From Caldilineaceae bacterium (lineage in GTDB: Bacteria; Chloroflexota; Anaerolineae; Caldilineales; Caldilineaceae), in the NCBI GenBank assembly GCA_026708085.1, contig JAPOVP010000015.1, forward strand, positions 1 to 64,000: a stretch of 64,000 nt of DNA. Reading direction: 5' to 3'. Of the stretch, positions 16,281 to 26,248 are shown in pieces; the first letter of the stretch is position 1, and each line of letters starts with the position of its first letter. Under the pieces are notes generated by a model. That model did no database searches and was not told the origin of the DNA. It saw only the letters and a program-made list of their open reading frames with translations. The translations under genes were made by a program, and so were the position numbers.

Positions 16281-17846
16281 TCAGTCGGCGGCTTTGGCCA
16301 GTGACCCTTCCGCTACCGACTGTAGCTCCGAATATGCTTCTGCGCTGGTCTTCTCTGCTAATTCAGCCAGAGACAGGTCCGCGAGGGCAGCCACCCGCTC
16401 GGAGGCATGGGAAAGGTCCAACTTTCCGGCCACGCCGCAAGCGTAGTCCGGATCGGCTTTGTAGAAATGGACAAGCTGGCGGACCTTGATGTGTTCGGGC
16501 ACACCATCCATCGCTTCGGCGATATTACTGAACAACTGCTCTTTCTGGTCTTTGTTCATCAGGCGGAACAGATTACCGGGCTGGGTATAGTCGTCGTTGC
16601 CGGCGCGATGGTCGTAGCGATCAGCGTCGCCGGACACCTTGAGCGGCGGCTCGAGGTGACGGGAATCTTCGACTGCTCCCCCCATGCTGTTCGGTTCATA
16701 GTTGACCGCGCCGCCGAAGTTGCCGTCAAAACGCAGGTTGCCGTCGCGATGATAGTTGTGAACGGGGCACTGAGGTTTGTTGGCAGGAAGAGCGGCATAG
16801 TTGACCCCGATGCGGTAGCGGTGGGCATCGGCGTAGGACATAATCCGGGCCTGGAGCATCTTGTCTGGCGAAAAGCTGATGCCGGGCACGATGTTGGAGG
16901 GTTCAAACGCGGCCTGCTCAATGTCGGCAAAGTAGTTATCCGGGTTGCGATTGAGTTCCATGATGCCGATCTCGATCAGCGGGTAGTCGCCATGGGGCCA
17001 CACCTTGGTCAGATCGAAGGGGTTGACGTGGTAGGTCTCGGCATCCTCTTCCGCCATCACCTGGACGCAGACGCGCCATTTCGGAAAGTCTCCCCGGTCA
17101 ATGGCTTCGAAGAGGTCTCGCTGCGAGCTCTCCCGATCCTGCCCGACGATTTCGGCCGCCTGGGCATTGGTCCACGTCTTGATGCCCTGCATGGTCTTGA
17201 AGTGGAACTTGATCCAGAAACGCTCATCGTCGGCATTGATGAAGCTGTAGGTGTGGCTGCTGTAGCCGTTGACAAAGCGATAACCCTGCGGCAGACCGCG
17301 AGTACTCATCAGGATGGTGACCTGGTGCAGGCTTTCAGGGGAGAGTGACCAGAAGTCCCACATGGCTGTGCCGGAGCGCATGTTTGTTTTGGGATCGCGC
17401 TTCTGCGTATGGATGAAGTCGCCGAATTTGTAGGGATCGCGTACAAAGAAGACCGGCGTGTTGTTGCCGACCATATCCCAGTTTCCGTCTTCGGTGTAAA
17501 ACTTGACAGCGAAGCCGCGGACGTCGCGTTCAGCGTCTGCGGCGCCGCGTTCACCTGCGACGGTCGAAAAGCGCAGCAGGCAGTCGGTCTGTTTACCTAC
17601 TGCAGAGAATATTCTGGCCTTGGTGTAGCGCGTAACATCATTGGTAACGGTGAAAGTACCGTAGGCCCCCGACCCCTTGGCATGCACGACCCGCTCCGGG
17701 ACGCGTTCGCGGTTGAAGGTAGCCATCTTCTCCAGGAGCTGATAGTCCTGCATCAGAAGTGGACCGCGCGGGCCGGCAGTCAATGAGTTCTGGTTGTCGC
17801 CGACCGGCGCCCCGTGAGCCGTTGTCAGTTGTTTGCGTTCAGCCAT
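16281..17846 (-). CDS. katA: Catalase (haem, monofunctional)
   Basis: 521 residues; ATG 17846 preceded by GGAGGTAATCA. It dismutates hydrogen peroxide in the cytoplasm. The distal haem histidine is in [15 protein letters not shown], the distal asparagine in [14 protein letters not shown], and the proximal tyrosine in [17 protein letters not shown]. Length and sequence place it with the small-subunit (about 500-residue, KatA-like) catalases rather than the large HPII type. It ends near two strong hairpins (16091-16117, 16218-16240) and is likely monocistronic. I see no obvious OxyR or PerR site in the upstream 290 bases. Confidence 0.95.
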   Translation of the reverse strand: MAERKQLTTAHGAPVGDNQNSLTAGPRGPLLMQDYQLLEKMATFNRERVPERVVHAKGSGAYGTFTVTNDVTRYTKARIFSAVGKQTDCLLRFSTVAGERGAADAERDVRGFAVKFYTEDGNWDMVGNNTPVFFVRDPYKFGDFIHTQKRDPKTNMRSGTAMWDFWSLSPESLHQVTILMSTRGLPQGYRFVNGYSSHTYSFINADDERFWIKFHFKTMQGIKTWTNAQAAEIVGQDRESSQRDLFEAIDRGDFPKWRVCVQVMAEEDAETYHVNPFDLTKVWPHGDYPLIEIGIMELNRNPDNYFADIEQAAFEPSNIVPGISFSPDKMLQARIMSYADAHRYRIGVNYAALPANKPQCPVHNYHRDGNLRFDGNFGGAVNYEPNSMGGAVEDSRHLEPPLKVSGDADRYDHRAGNDDYTQPGNLFRLMNKDQKEQLFSNIAEAMDGVPEHIKVRQLVHFYKADPDYACGVAGKLDLSHASERVAALADLSLAELAEKTSAEAYSELQSVAEGSLAKAAD

Positions 17847-18125
17847 TGATTACCTCCATGGATTCTTGACAGTCAAAGTGAACTACCCCCAAACCGCCTG
17901 CTGGCGAGAGCGACGGCTACAACACCTTAAGGACATGCTCCCGGTTGTGACCTGGAGTACGCTCTAGGGCAAGAGAAAATCTGCGAGTTTCGCGTTTGAA
18001 CGCTTCCCTGTTCGCATGAGCTATGTTCGATATGGCAGGGTCTCACCATAATATTCAGAATCTCGACGACTTTGTCCATTGCGCCATGTCCTGAACTCAA
18101 GGCAGTAGTGGCAAGGATACACCTG

Positions 18126-18158
18126 AAAACGGGCGATTACCAAAGAGTGATCACCCGT
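18126..18158 (-). terminator. Terminator overlapping the 3' end of plsY
   Basis: On the minus strand ACGGGTGATCAC, loop TCTTTG, GTAATCGCCCGT, then TTTTC. The 12-bp stem contains one wobble and one mismatch. Its left arm is formed by the last codons of plsY, so the stop codon lies within the hairpin. Confidence 0.65.
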
Positions 18159-18772
18159 TCTTCGCCATCTCTGAGCGCCTGCCGATTCCTGCTGAGCGAG
18201 ATGGTGACGGCCACATAGGCAATGAGGCCAAAGATTACAAACGGCCAGGGGGTCAGACCGGCGACGGCAAACACGACCGCGCACACCAGCGAGGTCACGC
18301 TCACGCTGTAGGTACCGATCGAAGCCATGCGGCTCCACCAAATCAACAGAAGCCCCACCAAGCACACGACCCCACCGATTAACGGCGAAATCGCCAGTAT
18401 GGTCGCCGCAGTCGTAATGCCCCCTGCCCCTCCCTTGAAGCCCATATAGAGCGACCAGTTGTGTCCCACTACCGCACACGCCCCTGCAAGCGCCGCCGCC
18501 GCCGTCACCGTGATCGTACTCACCTCTGGCAAAAACGTCCCCGCAGCATAGCGGACCAGCAGCACGGCCGCCGCACCTTTGAGCGCATCGCCCAACAGCG
18601 TCGGAACCGCCGCCTTCAAACCGGCCGCACGCCATGCGTTGGTCGCGCCGGTGCGCCCGCTGCCCACTTTGCGGATATCCACACCGTAAATGCCGGTCGC
18701 CAGCAAGCCTACCGGTATCGACCCCAACAAGTAGCCGAGCAGCGCGCCGGCGACAATCAGAAGCAAGTCCAT
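18137..18772 (-). CDS. plsY: Glycerol-3-phosphate acyltransferase PlsY
   Basis: 211 residues, an integral membrane protein with about five to six hydrophobic segments. It transfers acyl from acyl-phosphate to glycerol-3-phosphate, the first step of phospholipid synthesis. Motif 1 is GSIPVGLLATGIYGVDIRK, motif 2 KVGSGRTGATNAWRAAG (normally GSGNxGATN), motif 3 GHNWSLYMGFKGGAGG (normally FKGGKGVAT). The Lys-to-Ala change in motif 3 and NPG-to-RTG in motif 2 are unusual but may be lineage-typical, since the rest is well conserved. It ends in its own terminator. Confidence 0.88.
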   Translation of the reverse strand: MDLLLIVAGALLGYLLGSIPVGLLATGIYGVDIRKVGSGRTGATNAWRAAGLKAAVPTLLGDALKGAAAVLLVRYAAGTFLPEVSTITVTAAAALAGACAVVGHNWSLYMGFKGGAGGITTAATILAISPLIGGVVCLVGLLLIWWSRMASIGTYSVSVTSLVCAVVFAVAGLTPWPFVIFGLIAYVAVTISLSRNRQALRDGEERVITLW

Positions 18773-18892
18773 AGCAGTGGTACAGTCACTCTTCGCGCTC
18801 TGACGAACGCGGTCCGGGCCAGACCGCCCCCGTCAAAGGTGAGGTCGAGCCATGCCTTCCACAACTCGTCCCGGGCCGGTTGCCGGCATGCG

Positions 18893-19333
18893 CTACCTGA
18901 ACTCCGGCTCTTCCTGCGATTGAGCCCCCGGCAGGACAACCCCCGTATCCGTATTCGTGGGCAGGTCCAGCGGCTCCTCCGCGTTCTCGCCCCGCATGTG
19001 CAACTCCCCTTCAAGGGTAGCGCCCTCGTCCAGCAGAAAACTGTTCACATGAAGCGCGCCGCGCACGTAACAGCCCGCCAGCAGCTCAACGCGGTCTGCC
19101 CGGATGACACCGTCAAAATATCCCCGAATGCTCACGTTGCGGGCCCGAATTTCGCAGTTGACGCGGGCGGCCTCCGTCAGGATGACATTGGCCAGCGTTT
19201 CCAGCAGACCGCTCTCTACCACACCGTCAATACGGATGCTGCTGTCGCTGCGTAACGCGCCGTTATAGGTGGCCCTGGGCCCGATGATGACCTCGATCGC
19301 GTCCGGCTGCGGCCGTTCGTTTCGTCGAAACAC
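18893..19333 (-). CDS. Bactofilin (polymer-forming cytoskeletal protein)
   Basis: 146 residues if GTG 19333 is the start; AGAGGA lies upstream, whereas the longer frame to 19393 begins with unlikely sequence. The core, VIIGPRATYNGALRSDSSIR to DEGATLEGELHM, is the bactofilin right-handed beta-helix: short hydrophobic repeats with IDGVVESG, VNCEIRARNVSIRG and ADRVELLAGC. Proline- and glutamate-rich flanks are typical. Bactofilins polymerise without nucleotide and scaffold envelope proteins. It is followed at 120 bases by plsY, so a role at the membrane is plausible. Confidence 0.85.
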   Translation of the reverse strand: MFRRNERPQPDAIEVIIGPRATYNGALRSDSSIRIDGVVESGLLETLANVILTEAARVNCEIRARNVSIRGYFDGVIRADRVELLAGCYVRGALHVNSFLLDEGATLEGELHMRGENAEEPLDLPTNTDTGVVLPGAQSQEEPEFR

Positions 19334-19730
19334 CTGTGATCCTCTCTCGCACGCCGCCAGCTGTCCCGACGGCCGCAAGCAACTGCGGCCCAACCGACAA
19401 ACGATTTCTCCTCGACCTCACCGCAGTTAGCGCAAAAGCACCCCCTTCAACTGCCTTTCGGGCGAACCAATTGCGGTGCGGTAAGGCATGAATTTCACTG
19501 CGCGAAGTCTAGCACAGGCCCATGATCCGGGCAACCCCGACTTCCGTTTTCTAGGCCGGGAAACCCTGTTCATCAGGACTTCTGTAACCAACTTCAGGAC
19601 ATCCTGGCGGACACTTCATATTCGGCGCAATTCCGGCATCCCGGGAACCAGGATCAGTCCTGGGCAGTTACTTTGATCGTCGTCCTCCTCCACCATGTCG
19701 GCAGGGGGAAAGTGCAAGGAAAGGAGAAAA
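19334..19730. other. Divergent intergenic region without recognisable gene
   Basis: About 400 bases between the bactofilin and VanZ-like genes. No frame with coding character, no RNA gene and no convincing promoter pair was seen. Confidence 0.5.
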
Positions 19731-20120
19731 ATGAAACGGTACCTGTTCCTGGTCTTCTGGACTATCGGCATCTTTATGCCTGTGGCCTGGCTCCTCCGGC
19801 CTTCGCCCGTAGCCTACCGCATCTTCAACACCCTGTTCAGTCCCGCCTGGATGCACATACTCATGCACAGCCTGCTCTTCGCCGTTTTGGGCGCCCTCCT
19901 GATGCAGAGCCTGTCCGGCACGCTGGCCAGGCGCGTCGGCCTCACCCTGGCCCTCGTGCTCGTCGCCGCCATCCTTCAGGAAGGCTTCCAGCTCCTCAGC
20001 AGGCAGAGCGTCCTGCACCCGGACAACCTCTTTGACATCTCCGTCGATATGCTCGGCGGCCTGCTCGGCGTGTTGGCAGTACTGACTGTTAGGATACGAG
20101 CGACTGAACGGACCGCATGA
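19731..20120 (+). CDS. VanZ-like small membrane protein
   Basis: 129 residues from ATG 19731, which is preceded by AAGGAAAGGAG; the frame is open 12 codons further. About four hydrophobic segments alternate with short loops, including SPAWMHILMHSLLFAVLGA, ILQEGFQLLSR and NLFDISVDMLGGLLG. The Q-E-x2-Q and D-x3-D/N-x-x-G pattern in the last two helices matches the VanZ family, which contributes to teicoplanin resistance in enterococci and is of general unknown role elsewhere. Monocistronic. Confidence 0.7.
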   Translation: MKRYLFLVFWTIGIFMPVAWLLRPSPVAYRIFNTLFSPAWMHILMHSLLFAVLGALLMQSLSGTLARRVGLTLALVLVAAILQEGFQLLSRQSVLHPDNLFDISVDMLGGLLGVLAVLTVRIRATERTA

Positions 20121-20375
20121 ACGCTGACGCTGACAAAGTGAAATCAGGGATCGATAGAAGGAGTCCAAACCTACCGCTGTCAGCACTGGAGTTGGCAGTA
20201 CAGGGCTCATCCTCGAAATCTCGGCCGGTATAGTGCATAAGCCTCGAAATGCCTGCTTGGTCTTTCCTATCAAACCTGCCATATACGCGCAAACCATGTA
20301 AAATAAAACTACCAGCGCACAACCCATACACAACCACCACACCATCGCCCTCACCCGCCCTCGCGGAGCCCGCCC

Positions 20376-21263
20376 ATGACGCCGCCACTGCGCTCCCTCC
20401 TCTTCATGCCTGCCGACTCACCGCGCAAGATCGCCAAAGGCGCCGAACTTCCCGCCGACGCCATCATCGCTGACCTTGAGGACGCGGTGGCGTCCAGCCG
20501 CAAACAGAAAGCCCGCTCGCTTCTCGTCGGGTCCTTCCGCGCACTGCCGCAAAACGGCCCCCTGCGCTCCATTCGCATCAACCCTGTCCACAGCCCCTTC
20601 TGGCCCGATGACCTGCTCCAGACCTTCGCCGCCTCGCCCCAGCTCTACGTGATCCCGAAAGTCGAGTCCGCCGCCGACCTGCAACGCGTCGACGAACAGT
20701 TGACACCTCTGGAATCCAACGCAGGCATGCCCGTCGGATCTGTGCGGCTGCTCCCGATCGTGGAGAGTGCTGCAGGAGTGGTGAATCTGCCCGAAATTGC
20801 CCGCGCAGATCCCAGGACCGTGGCGCTGGCATTCGGCGCCGAGGACTTTGCCGGCGATATCGGGGCGCAGCGCACGCGCGAGGGCTGGGAGGTCTTCTAC
20901 GCACGCAGCGCTGTCGTCACCGTGGCCGCCGCCTTCGGCCTACAGGCAGTCGACACCGTCTACACCGACCTGGCCGACGATTCCGGTCTCGCTGAGGAAT
21001 GTGAAACTGTTCAGAAAATGGGCTTCCGCGGCAAACTGGCGATCCATCCTCGCCAGGTGGAAGTCATCAACCGCGCCTTCACGCCGGACCTCGCCGAGGT
21101 GGCAGCGGCGCGACGGCTCATCGCCGTTTTTGAAGCCCACCAGCGCGCCGGCCGCGGCGTCTGTGTACTCGACGGCAAAATGGTGGACATGCCGATGTAT
21201 CGCGCCGCGCAGGATCTGTTGGCGAGGGCAGGAAATGGGACGAAAGGGGACCGCCGTAACTGA
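20376..21263 (+). CDS. HpcH/HpaI aldolase / CitE-like CoA ester lyase
   Basis: 295 residues; the body starts MTPPLRSLLFMPADSPRKI, the standard CitE opening. TIM-barrel motifs: IIADLEDAVASSRK (metal region), IRINPVHSPFW, VIPKVESAADL, LLPIVESAAGVVN (catalytic or metal glutamate), ALAFGAEDFAGDIG (metal aspartate), KLAIHPRQVEVINRAF. Family members cleave citryl-CoA, malyl-CoA or beta-methylmalyl-CoA with Mg2+; without citD or citF nearby a malyl-CoA or citramalyl-CoA lyase role is more likely than citrate lyase. The gene stands alone. Confidence 0.88.
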   Translation: MTPPLRSLLFMPADSPRKIAKGAELPADAIIADLEDAVASSRKQKARSLLVGSFRALPQNGPLRSIRINPVHSPFWPDDLLQTFAASPQLYVIPKVESAADLQRVDEQLTPLESNAGMPVGSVRLLPIVESAAGVVNLPEIARADPRTVALAFGAEDFAGDIGAQRTREGWEVFYARSAVVTVAAAFGLQAVDTVYTDLADDSGLAEECETVQKMGFRGKLAIHPRQVEVINRAFTPDLAEVAAARRLIAVFEAHQRAGRGVCVLDGKMVDMPMYRAAQDLLARAGNGTKGDRRN

Positions 21264-21302
21264 ACCGTGGAAGGGAGCTCTGCTCTCTCCCCTCGCTCTT
21301 CT

Positions 21303-21749
21303 CTAGTCGCGCACCGGCCGTAGACCAAGATAGACCACGCGCCCGCCCAGCGTCTGCAAAATAGTACGGGCCGGTTTCCACGGAAGGAGCTGGTTCAACT
21401 CTGATGGGCTCAACGGCGTATTGTTGTTCGCCAGAAATACGCGGAAGCAGGCCGCCGTGAGCGATAAATGCTCGTTGATGTAGTCCGGATCTTTGGTGCA
21501 TCGGCTGCGCAAACATTCCCACAGTGCATCGGTACGGTGAACCTCACCCGTCTCCGGGTCGATCCAATCCACATCTTCGGTGTTTCTATGATCCTGAAAC
21601 CTGTCCCGGCACTCCGTGCACAGTTGATCGCGTAAATATAGGCGGAAATTCCGTCCGCTCTGCTCCCACCAGTTATAGTCGATGTGAAACTTTGTGTTCA
21701 CGTCCGGTCGGAACCACTTGAGTTTCTGCTTGGATGCTGCCGCTGTCAT
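21303..21749 (-). CDS. Uncharacterised protein, partner of the upstream 599-residue protein
   Basis: 148 residues; ATG 21749 with GAGGAGGGATACGAAGGAG before it. It reads KFHIDYNWWEQSGRNFRLYL and then CTECRDRF, and later LRSRCTKDPDYINEHL, giving up to four cysteines that could bind a metal (C-x2-C plus two later Cys). The C-terminal part (NNTPLSPSELNQLLPW, TILQTLGGRVVYLGLRPV) looks like a winged helix. It lies 65 bases downstream of the 599-residue gene on the same strand and very likely forms an operon with it. Function unknown. Confidence 0.75.
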   Translation of the reverse strand: MTAAASKQKLKWFRPDVNTKFHIDYNWWEQSGRNFRLYLRDQLCTECRDRFQDHRNTEDVDWIDPETGEVHRTDALWECLRSRCTKDPDYINEHLSLTAACFRVFLANNNTPLSPSELNQLLPWKPARTILQTLGGRVVYLGLRPVRD

Positions 21750-21814
21750 CTCCTTCGTATCCCTCCTCGATGGTCAAGAGCCGGTGAAATTCGCGCATTT
21801 CCGGCTTCGCATCC

Positions 21815-23614
21815 TCATCTTACTTTGAACAGTCCGTCCCCATAATCCTGGAAACGGGGATTGCTGATCAACGCATGAAATATCGGTCCCGGCGGACAGC
21901 GCCAGAGCATGTTGACCGCACTGTATACCGTCTTGACATGCGCCGTGCCCTGCGGGTTCAACTTCGCAATCTCCGGCACCATCCTCTCCACGATCTGCCC
22001 CAGCGCATCGTCGTTGCCTTTCAATCCGGCGTTGAACGCTTCCAGCTCCTCCCGGTCGTCACACGAAACAATCAACTCATCATCGTACTCACAGGAAATC
22101 TGCACCTTATTCATTTCCAGACCGAACCGCTGCCGTTCCGCATCCACCTTCGCAATCCGGCTCCACTCCCGTCTCATCCGGCGCGGGCGGTAGTCAATGA
22201 GGACTTCATCCGGCTCATTGGTCCGCTCCAGCGTGATCTGAGCGCTCACCGGCAGGTTGTGCGCAACCATCCATTCCTTCAGGCCGCACACGTACCGGCC
22301 GCTATGAACCACCCAAGCTGTGTACCGGTTGCCCCAGCGGCCGTCGACCACCGTAACCATGGAACGCTCCAGCGCGCTGTGAGGAAAGAGCGCTCGCGTG
22401 CGGCTGCTGAGCGGAAGCGTACCGTACAGCCAGTGCGGGAAGGTCAGCGTAAAGCTGATGCTCGGAACGACCGACGAGACCGGCGTGCTTGCACCGCTTT
22501 CGCCCCATTCGTCGTCCAGTTCCCACTCCATCTGCAGGAGTTCTACGCTCAAAATAGCCCGGTTGTATCGGCCCAAGTTGGGGCGCAGCAGCGGAGGGAT
22601 GGTCTGCGCCTCCGGCGGTTCCAGCCGCGCCAGGAACCAGAGGGGGCCGCGGCTGCTCCCAATCTGATCAAAGCGTTCGTCGTTTCCAAGCGCATGGTTC
22701 AAGCTGATAACCTGCATCGGCAGCGCAACACCCTCAACCGGCAGATCCAGTTCCGGCAACAGCTCTTCGGACGACATCGGCCGGTTCTGCATCTCGATCA
22801 GCGCCTCTGCGATGTTCAGATGACCGACATGAACTTCGGCAAGCATGTCGGCCAGCAGCCAGAATTCGTCAATTGCCACGAAATCTTCGCTTCGGTCCCC
22901 ATCACTCAGAACGAAGAGCAAACTCTCTTCGATCTCCTCCTGGTACAATGAATGGATCTCTTCGGCCGAAAGCAGAGCTTCCTCATCGCCTGTCGCCTGA
23001 CCATTGGTTCCGTTGAGCCGGTGGCCCGTCTGAAGGTTGGCCGCAAATTCCCGGCTCTCGCCCGTATCCGCGAAACCGACCCGGATCACGTCGAACGCGC
23101 CATGCTCCGGATTCTGGCCGGCGCGCGTCTCCAGGACTTCGCCTACCAGAAAGTCCATGGCGGGAAAGATGAGGGTCTCCCCCACTTCATACGGGTTCAT
23201 GGGCTGGTAGACCGCGCCCTTCTTCAACTCCGACTCCATCCGCGCTGTCTCGCGGCGCTGGTATTCTTGGATCAAACGTAGCGCCAGCTGGCTCGTCGTC
23301 ATCGGCGACTCTGCGTCCAGGATCAACTCATGGATAAAATCCAAATCTTCATCCGAAACTCTGAACTGATCGCGCCAAAATGAAGCAGTTTGGGTCCTTC
23401 GCAACAGCACGTCTTCCTCCTCCTGGAAACGCAGGCGTCCCGCCTGAATAAGTCGGCTCAGCGCCGCTCTGTTCGTGAGCAACAACGGCGCCGGCTCCGC
23501 GCTTTCGCGGTCTGTGTCCAAACCGATAAACTTCCGCGCCAGACCGGAAAAACTGCGCAAACCGTCGGACTGCAGAGAAATTAAAGTTCTCTCGTTCCTT
23601 TCCTTCGCCCGCAA
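21815..23614 (-). CDS. Large uncharacterised protein with winged-helix-like ends
   Basis: 599 residues if translation starts at TTG 23614; the start is uncertain, because a stop lies two codons upstream and no good ribosome-binding site precedes it. The N-terminal region has a helix-turn-helix-like segment (FIHELILDAESPMTTSQLAL). Residues around NPYEVGETLIFPAMDF begin a beta-rich middle. The last 50 residues (HVKTVYSAVNMLWRCPPG, ISNPRFQDYGDGLFKV) resemble a HARE-type winged helix. No enzyme motif. With the 148-residue partner it forms a two-gene unit that I believe recurs in Chloroflexota; a DNA-related role is a guess. Confidence 0.7.
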   Translation of the reverse strand: MRAKERNERTLISLQSDGLRSFSGLARKFIGLDTDRESAEPAPLLLTNRAALSRLIQAGRLRFQEEEDVLLRRTQTASFWRDQFRVSDEDLDFIHELILDAESPMTTSQLALRLIQEYQRRETARMESELKKGAVYQPMNPYEVGETLIFPAMDFLVGEVLETRAGQNPEHGAFDVIRVGFADTGESREFAANLQTGHRLNGTNGQATGDEEALLSAEEIHSLYQEEIEESLLFVLSDGDRSEDFVAIDEFWLLADMLAEVHVGHLNIAEALIEMQNRPMSSEELLPELDLPVEGVALPMQVISLNHALGNDERFDQIGSSRGPLWFLARLEPPEAQTIPPLLRPNLGRYNRAILSVELLQMEWELDDEWGESGASTPVSSVVPSISFTLTFPHWLYGTLPLSSRTRALFPHSALERSMVTVVDGRWGNRYTAWVVHSGRYVCGLKEWMVAHNLPVSAQITLERTNEPDEVLIDYRPRRMRREWSRIAKVDAERQRFGLEMNKVQISCEYDDELIVSCDDREELEAFNAGLKGNDDALGQIVERMVPEIAKLNPQGTAHVKTVYSAVNMLWRCPPGPIFHALISNPRFQDYGDGLFKVR

Positions 23615-23790
23615 CCGGCGTCAAGGCGGTTTTGCAGCCCAACAATGAAGTATAGCGGTTCAGGCCCCAAACTTCAAGAACGCGCCAATCTGAGTTCCAT
23701 CCCAAAATGGGGCGACTTCTCCCACCCCTCTGGCAGCAACGAAATCACAGCCCTCCTCCCATCAACTCCATGACACAGGTTACGCCACCT

Positions 23791-23812
23791 CTGACCACTG
23801 ACTACTGCAGTT
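23791..23812. repeat. Heptanucleotide array (locus 2)
   Basis: CTGACCA and CTGACTA units ending in CTGCAGTT. The array directly abuts copy 1 of the composite repeat at 23815. Confidence 0.7.
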
Positions 23813-23814
23813 CC

Positions 23815-23996
23815 GGGCGGTCGGGCCTATTCGGCCCTCCCTTGTGCGGGGGCTCCGCCCCCGCAACGCCCCCGGCCAACAACATGCCTCGCCGACCTGG
23901 TGTCGATATTCGTAACAGGTGCCTAATCCAAGGTGTCCAGCCAGGCCACGTCCCACCAGTCCCAGCAAATCCCCGTAGGGGCAGGCCTTATGCCTG
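23815..23996. repeat. Composite dispersed repeat, copy 1
   Basis: It opens GGGCGGTCGGGCCTATTCGG and contains the hairpins GGGCC-TATTC-GGCCC and GCGGGGGC-TCC-GCCCCCGC. It goes on through ACCTGGTGTCGATATTCGTA and ends in a CCCCGTAGGGGCAGGC palindrome. Copy 2 at 51779-51967 shares the same order of parts with scattered substitutions. Confidence 0.8.
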
Positions 23997-24055
23997 ACCA
24001 CTCTCGCCCCAAAATTGAACTGCACCCCCCAATCTGAACTGTAAGTCACCTCTCA

Positions 24056-26248
24056 TCAACCGCCATCTCCCAGCCGCACCTGTGCCAGCGCAACCTCTGG
24101 CTCCCAAACGCCAAGCTCGACGGTTGGGCTCAGCGTCGCCGAGTCGTAGACAATCAACCGCAACGCATAATCGCCCGGCGCCAGATCGGCCGGAATATCA
24201 AGGTAGAATACCGTATCAACCGGTTCTTCCTCCGCCCAACGCCCCGTGCGATGGTGCCGCGAATTCAGCAGGACGGCGTCCTTCTGATAGACCCGTCCTC
24301 CCTCAGAATCGTGCAGACGCAGCGAAATCGAATAGTCGACTGCCAGCTCCGGGGCCGTCTGCCATCGCAGCGCCAGCCACAAGGCGCGGTCCGCTCCCAG
24401 GCTGAGAGGATCCTCCGTCACCAGCTGCTCCGCGCCCTGGCCCAAAGCAAGCCCGTGCAGAGAGATTCCGCCATCATAGTCTACTGTCCGCGGCTCCAAA
24501 TGCTCGTAAATCGTCCAGGGGCGATCTGAGGCCAATTCGGCAAATGTGTGAATCAGAAAGCTGCCATGCGCCTCCGCGCCCTCATAGCGCCCATACTTGC
24601 CAAGAAGAACCACTACGTGTTGCTCGGCAAGCGAATCCCCGCTGACCCGGTCGTTCGCCCAGTCGACAAACTTCACCGTTTCCGGGTTCCCCATTGCCCC
24701 AAGCGCCGATTCGAGCTCCTGTGGCAGATAGGGAACGCTCGCTGAGATCACATCCACCGGCGTCGTGCCCTCATACAAATACTGAAAACTGAAGTGCTCG
24801 CTGATCGTATAGGGTAGCAGGTAGACAACCTCCGCATCGGGCGGCTGCGCGTTCAGCGTCCGCGCCAGCTCTGCCCACTCCGTCTCGTTCGCCTCGTAGA
24901 CCACAGGCAGATTCGCCCACGTCTGGAAATAGGTGCGGTATGTAAACACGCCCTGGATCAGAATCAGCCCGCCCAACGCAAGCCCCAACCCGACGGCAGC
25001 CCGGTTCCCCATCTGCCCAACGGCCTGCATGGCAGGCAGTCGCAAGCTGTTACGCCGCTCCCACAAGAACTGCAACCCCTCACAAAGTCCCACGGCCGCC
25101 AGCAGATAGACGACCGGCGTCGCGCCCATCATGCGCAGGAAGTGAGGCAGAATATCGTCCCTCGAAAGCATGGCCGGCAGCAACAATACCCCCAGCCACA
25201 ACAGCAGCAGACGGTAGGCGGGCCGCTTCCAGCGCCACAACGCCACCCCCGCGCCCAGCCAGAAAAAGATCGCTTCCCACGGCCTCAGCATCGACTGCCC
25301 GGCAAAGTTGTGCCGCCAGTTCGGGTCGCCGCGAATGCCGAAGACCAGCAGATGATCCCAGACATTTCCAAGAAAGGATCCGAAAGCGTCCCCCTGGTCG
25401 CCGCGCAGCAGCCACACCTCTCTGCTGCGCATCAAAAAGTGCTCAGGATGTAGCGCAAAGTGGAGTAGAATCGGCGCGGCAACCAGCGCGGTCACGCCGA
25501 TGAATCCTGCCGCCCACGGCAACTCGCTCCGTACCCTATCCTTGGAGAAAGAGCCAGCAGGTAAGAGAAAACTCAGACCGATGAGCAAGAACAAGAACGG
25601 GGTGAAACGCGCCGGGATATAAGTGTACGGCAATAGGCCCGTGCAGATCCCTGCCAGTACAATCCGCCACCAGCTTCTCTCCCTCCACCCCTGCCACAGC
25701 AGCGCAAAGGCCAGAACGAGTAGCAAGGGCATGTGCGTGACCTTATTGTACGACGTGCGCCCGATAATCGTCTGGCTGACCGATACAGCCATCATCCCGG
25801 CCCCAACGCCGCCGATCAGCAGACCCCGCCACGATGTCGGCCGTCCCCCTTCACCGCGGCCAAAGAGCACCTTCCCCAGCCAGAATACGGCAAAGACCAA
25901 CCCCGCGCTGCCCAGCGCCGTCGGCAGATGCATGGCCAGCAACGTCCGCCCAAACAGAACTGTCGACAGGGCCAGCGCGTAGATCGCCGAAGGCTCGCGA
26001 CCCTGGTCCACGGGAAAGAACATCGCGTGCTCGCCCTGCAGAACCTGGAGCGCCAGCGCGCCGTCTATCCCCTCATCCCGATTGAGACCCGGCGGCAGCT
26101 CGTCCAAACGCTGCAAACGCAGCACAACGACGGCCAGCGCCAGCGCCAGCAGGACCCCTCCGGTGACCAGCTTCAAGCGGAGGCGATCGCCTTCCGCCGA
26201 CCCGGCAGCGCCGGTCCGACGCTGCCCCAAGGATGAACTCTTAGTCAC
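24056..26248 (-). CDS. GT39-like membrane glycosyltransferase, paralogue 1
   Basis: 730 residues (GTG start). One helix near residues 30-46, then an extracytoplasmic loop with the acidic motif GLNRDEGIDGALALQVLQG, then about ten further hydrophobic segments, and from about residue 480 a soluble extracytoplasmic region ending in a beta-sandwich-like domain (DPLSLGADRALWLALRWQT to VWEPEVALAQVRL). The DE pair in the first loop is characteristic of GT-C enzymes of the PMT/ArnT type, which transfer sugars from polyprenyl-phosphate donors outside the membrane. It is the last of three tandem paralogues. Acceptor unknown. Confidence 0.78.
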   Translation of the reverse strand: MTKSSSLGQRRTGAAGSAEGDRLRLKLVTGGVLLALALAVVVLRLQRLDELPPGLNRDEGIDGALALQVLQGEHAMFFPVDQGREPSAIYALALSTVLFGRTLLAMHLPTALGSAGLVFAVFWLGKVLFGRGEGGRPTSWRGLLIGGVGAGMMAVSVSQTIIGRTSYNKVTHMPLLLVLAFALLWQGWRERSWWRIVLAGICTGLLPYTYIPARFTPFLFLLIGLSFLLPAGSFSKDRVRSELPWAAGFIGVTALVAAPILLHFALHPEHFLMRSREVWLLRGDQGDAFGSFLGNVWDHLLVFGIRGDPNWRHNFAGQSMLRPWEAIFFWLGAGVALWRWKRPAYRLLLLWLGVLLLPAMLSRDDILPHFLRMMGATPVVYLLAAVGLCEGLQFLWERRNSLRLPAMQAVGQMGNRAAVGLGLALGGLILIQGVFTYRTYFQTWANLPVVYEANETEWAELARTLNAQPPDAEVVYLLPYTISEHFSFQYLYEGTTPVDVISASVPYLPQELESALGAMGNPETVKFVDWANDRVSGDSLAEQHVVVLLGKYGRYEGAEAHGSFLIHTFAELASDRPWTIYEHLEPRTVDYDGGISLHGLALGQGAEQLVTEDPLSLGADRALWLALRWQTAPELAVDYSISLRLHDSEGGRVYQKDAVLLNSRHHRTGRWAEEEPVDTVFYLDIPADLAPGDYALRLIVYDSATLSPTVELGVWEPEVALAQVRLGDGG

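Larger units (their letters stand above)
23615..24055. other. 440-base intergenic region occupied by repeats
   Basis: Between the uncharacterised unit and the first GT39 gene. It holds the heptamer array 23791-23812 and composite repeat copy 1 (23815-23996); I see no gene in the rest. Confidence 0.6.
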
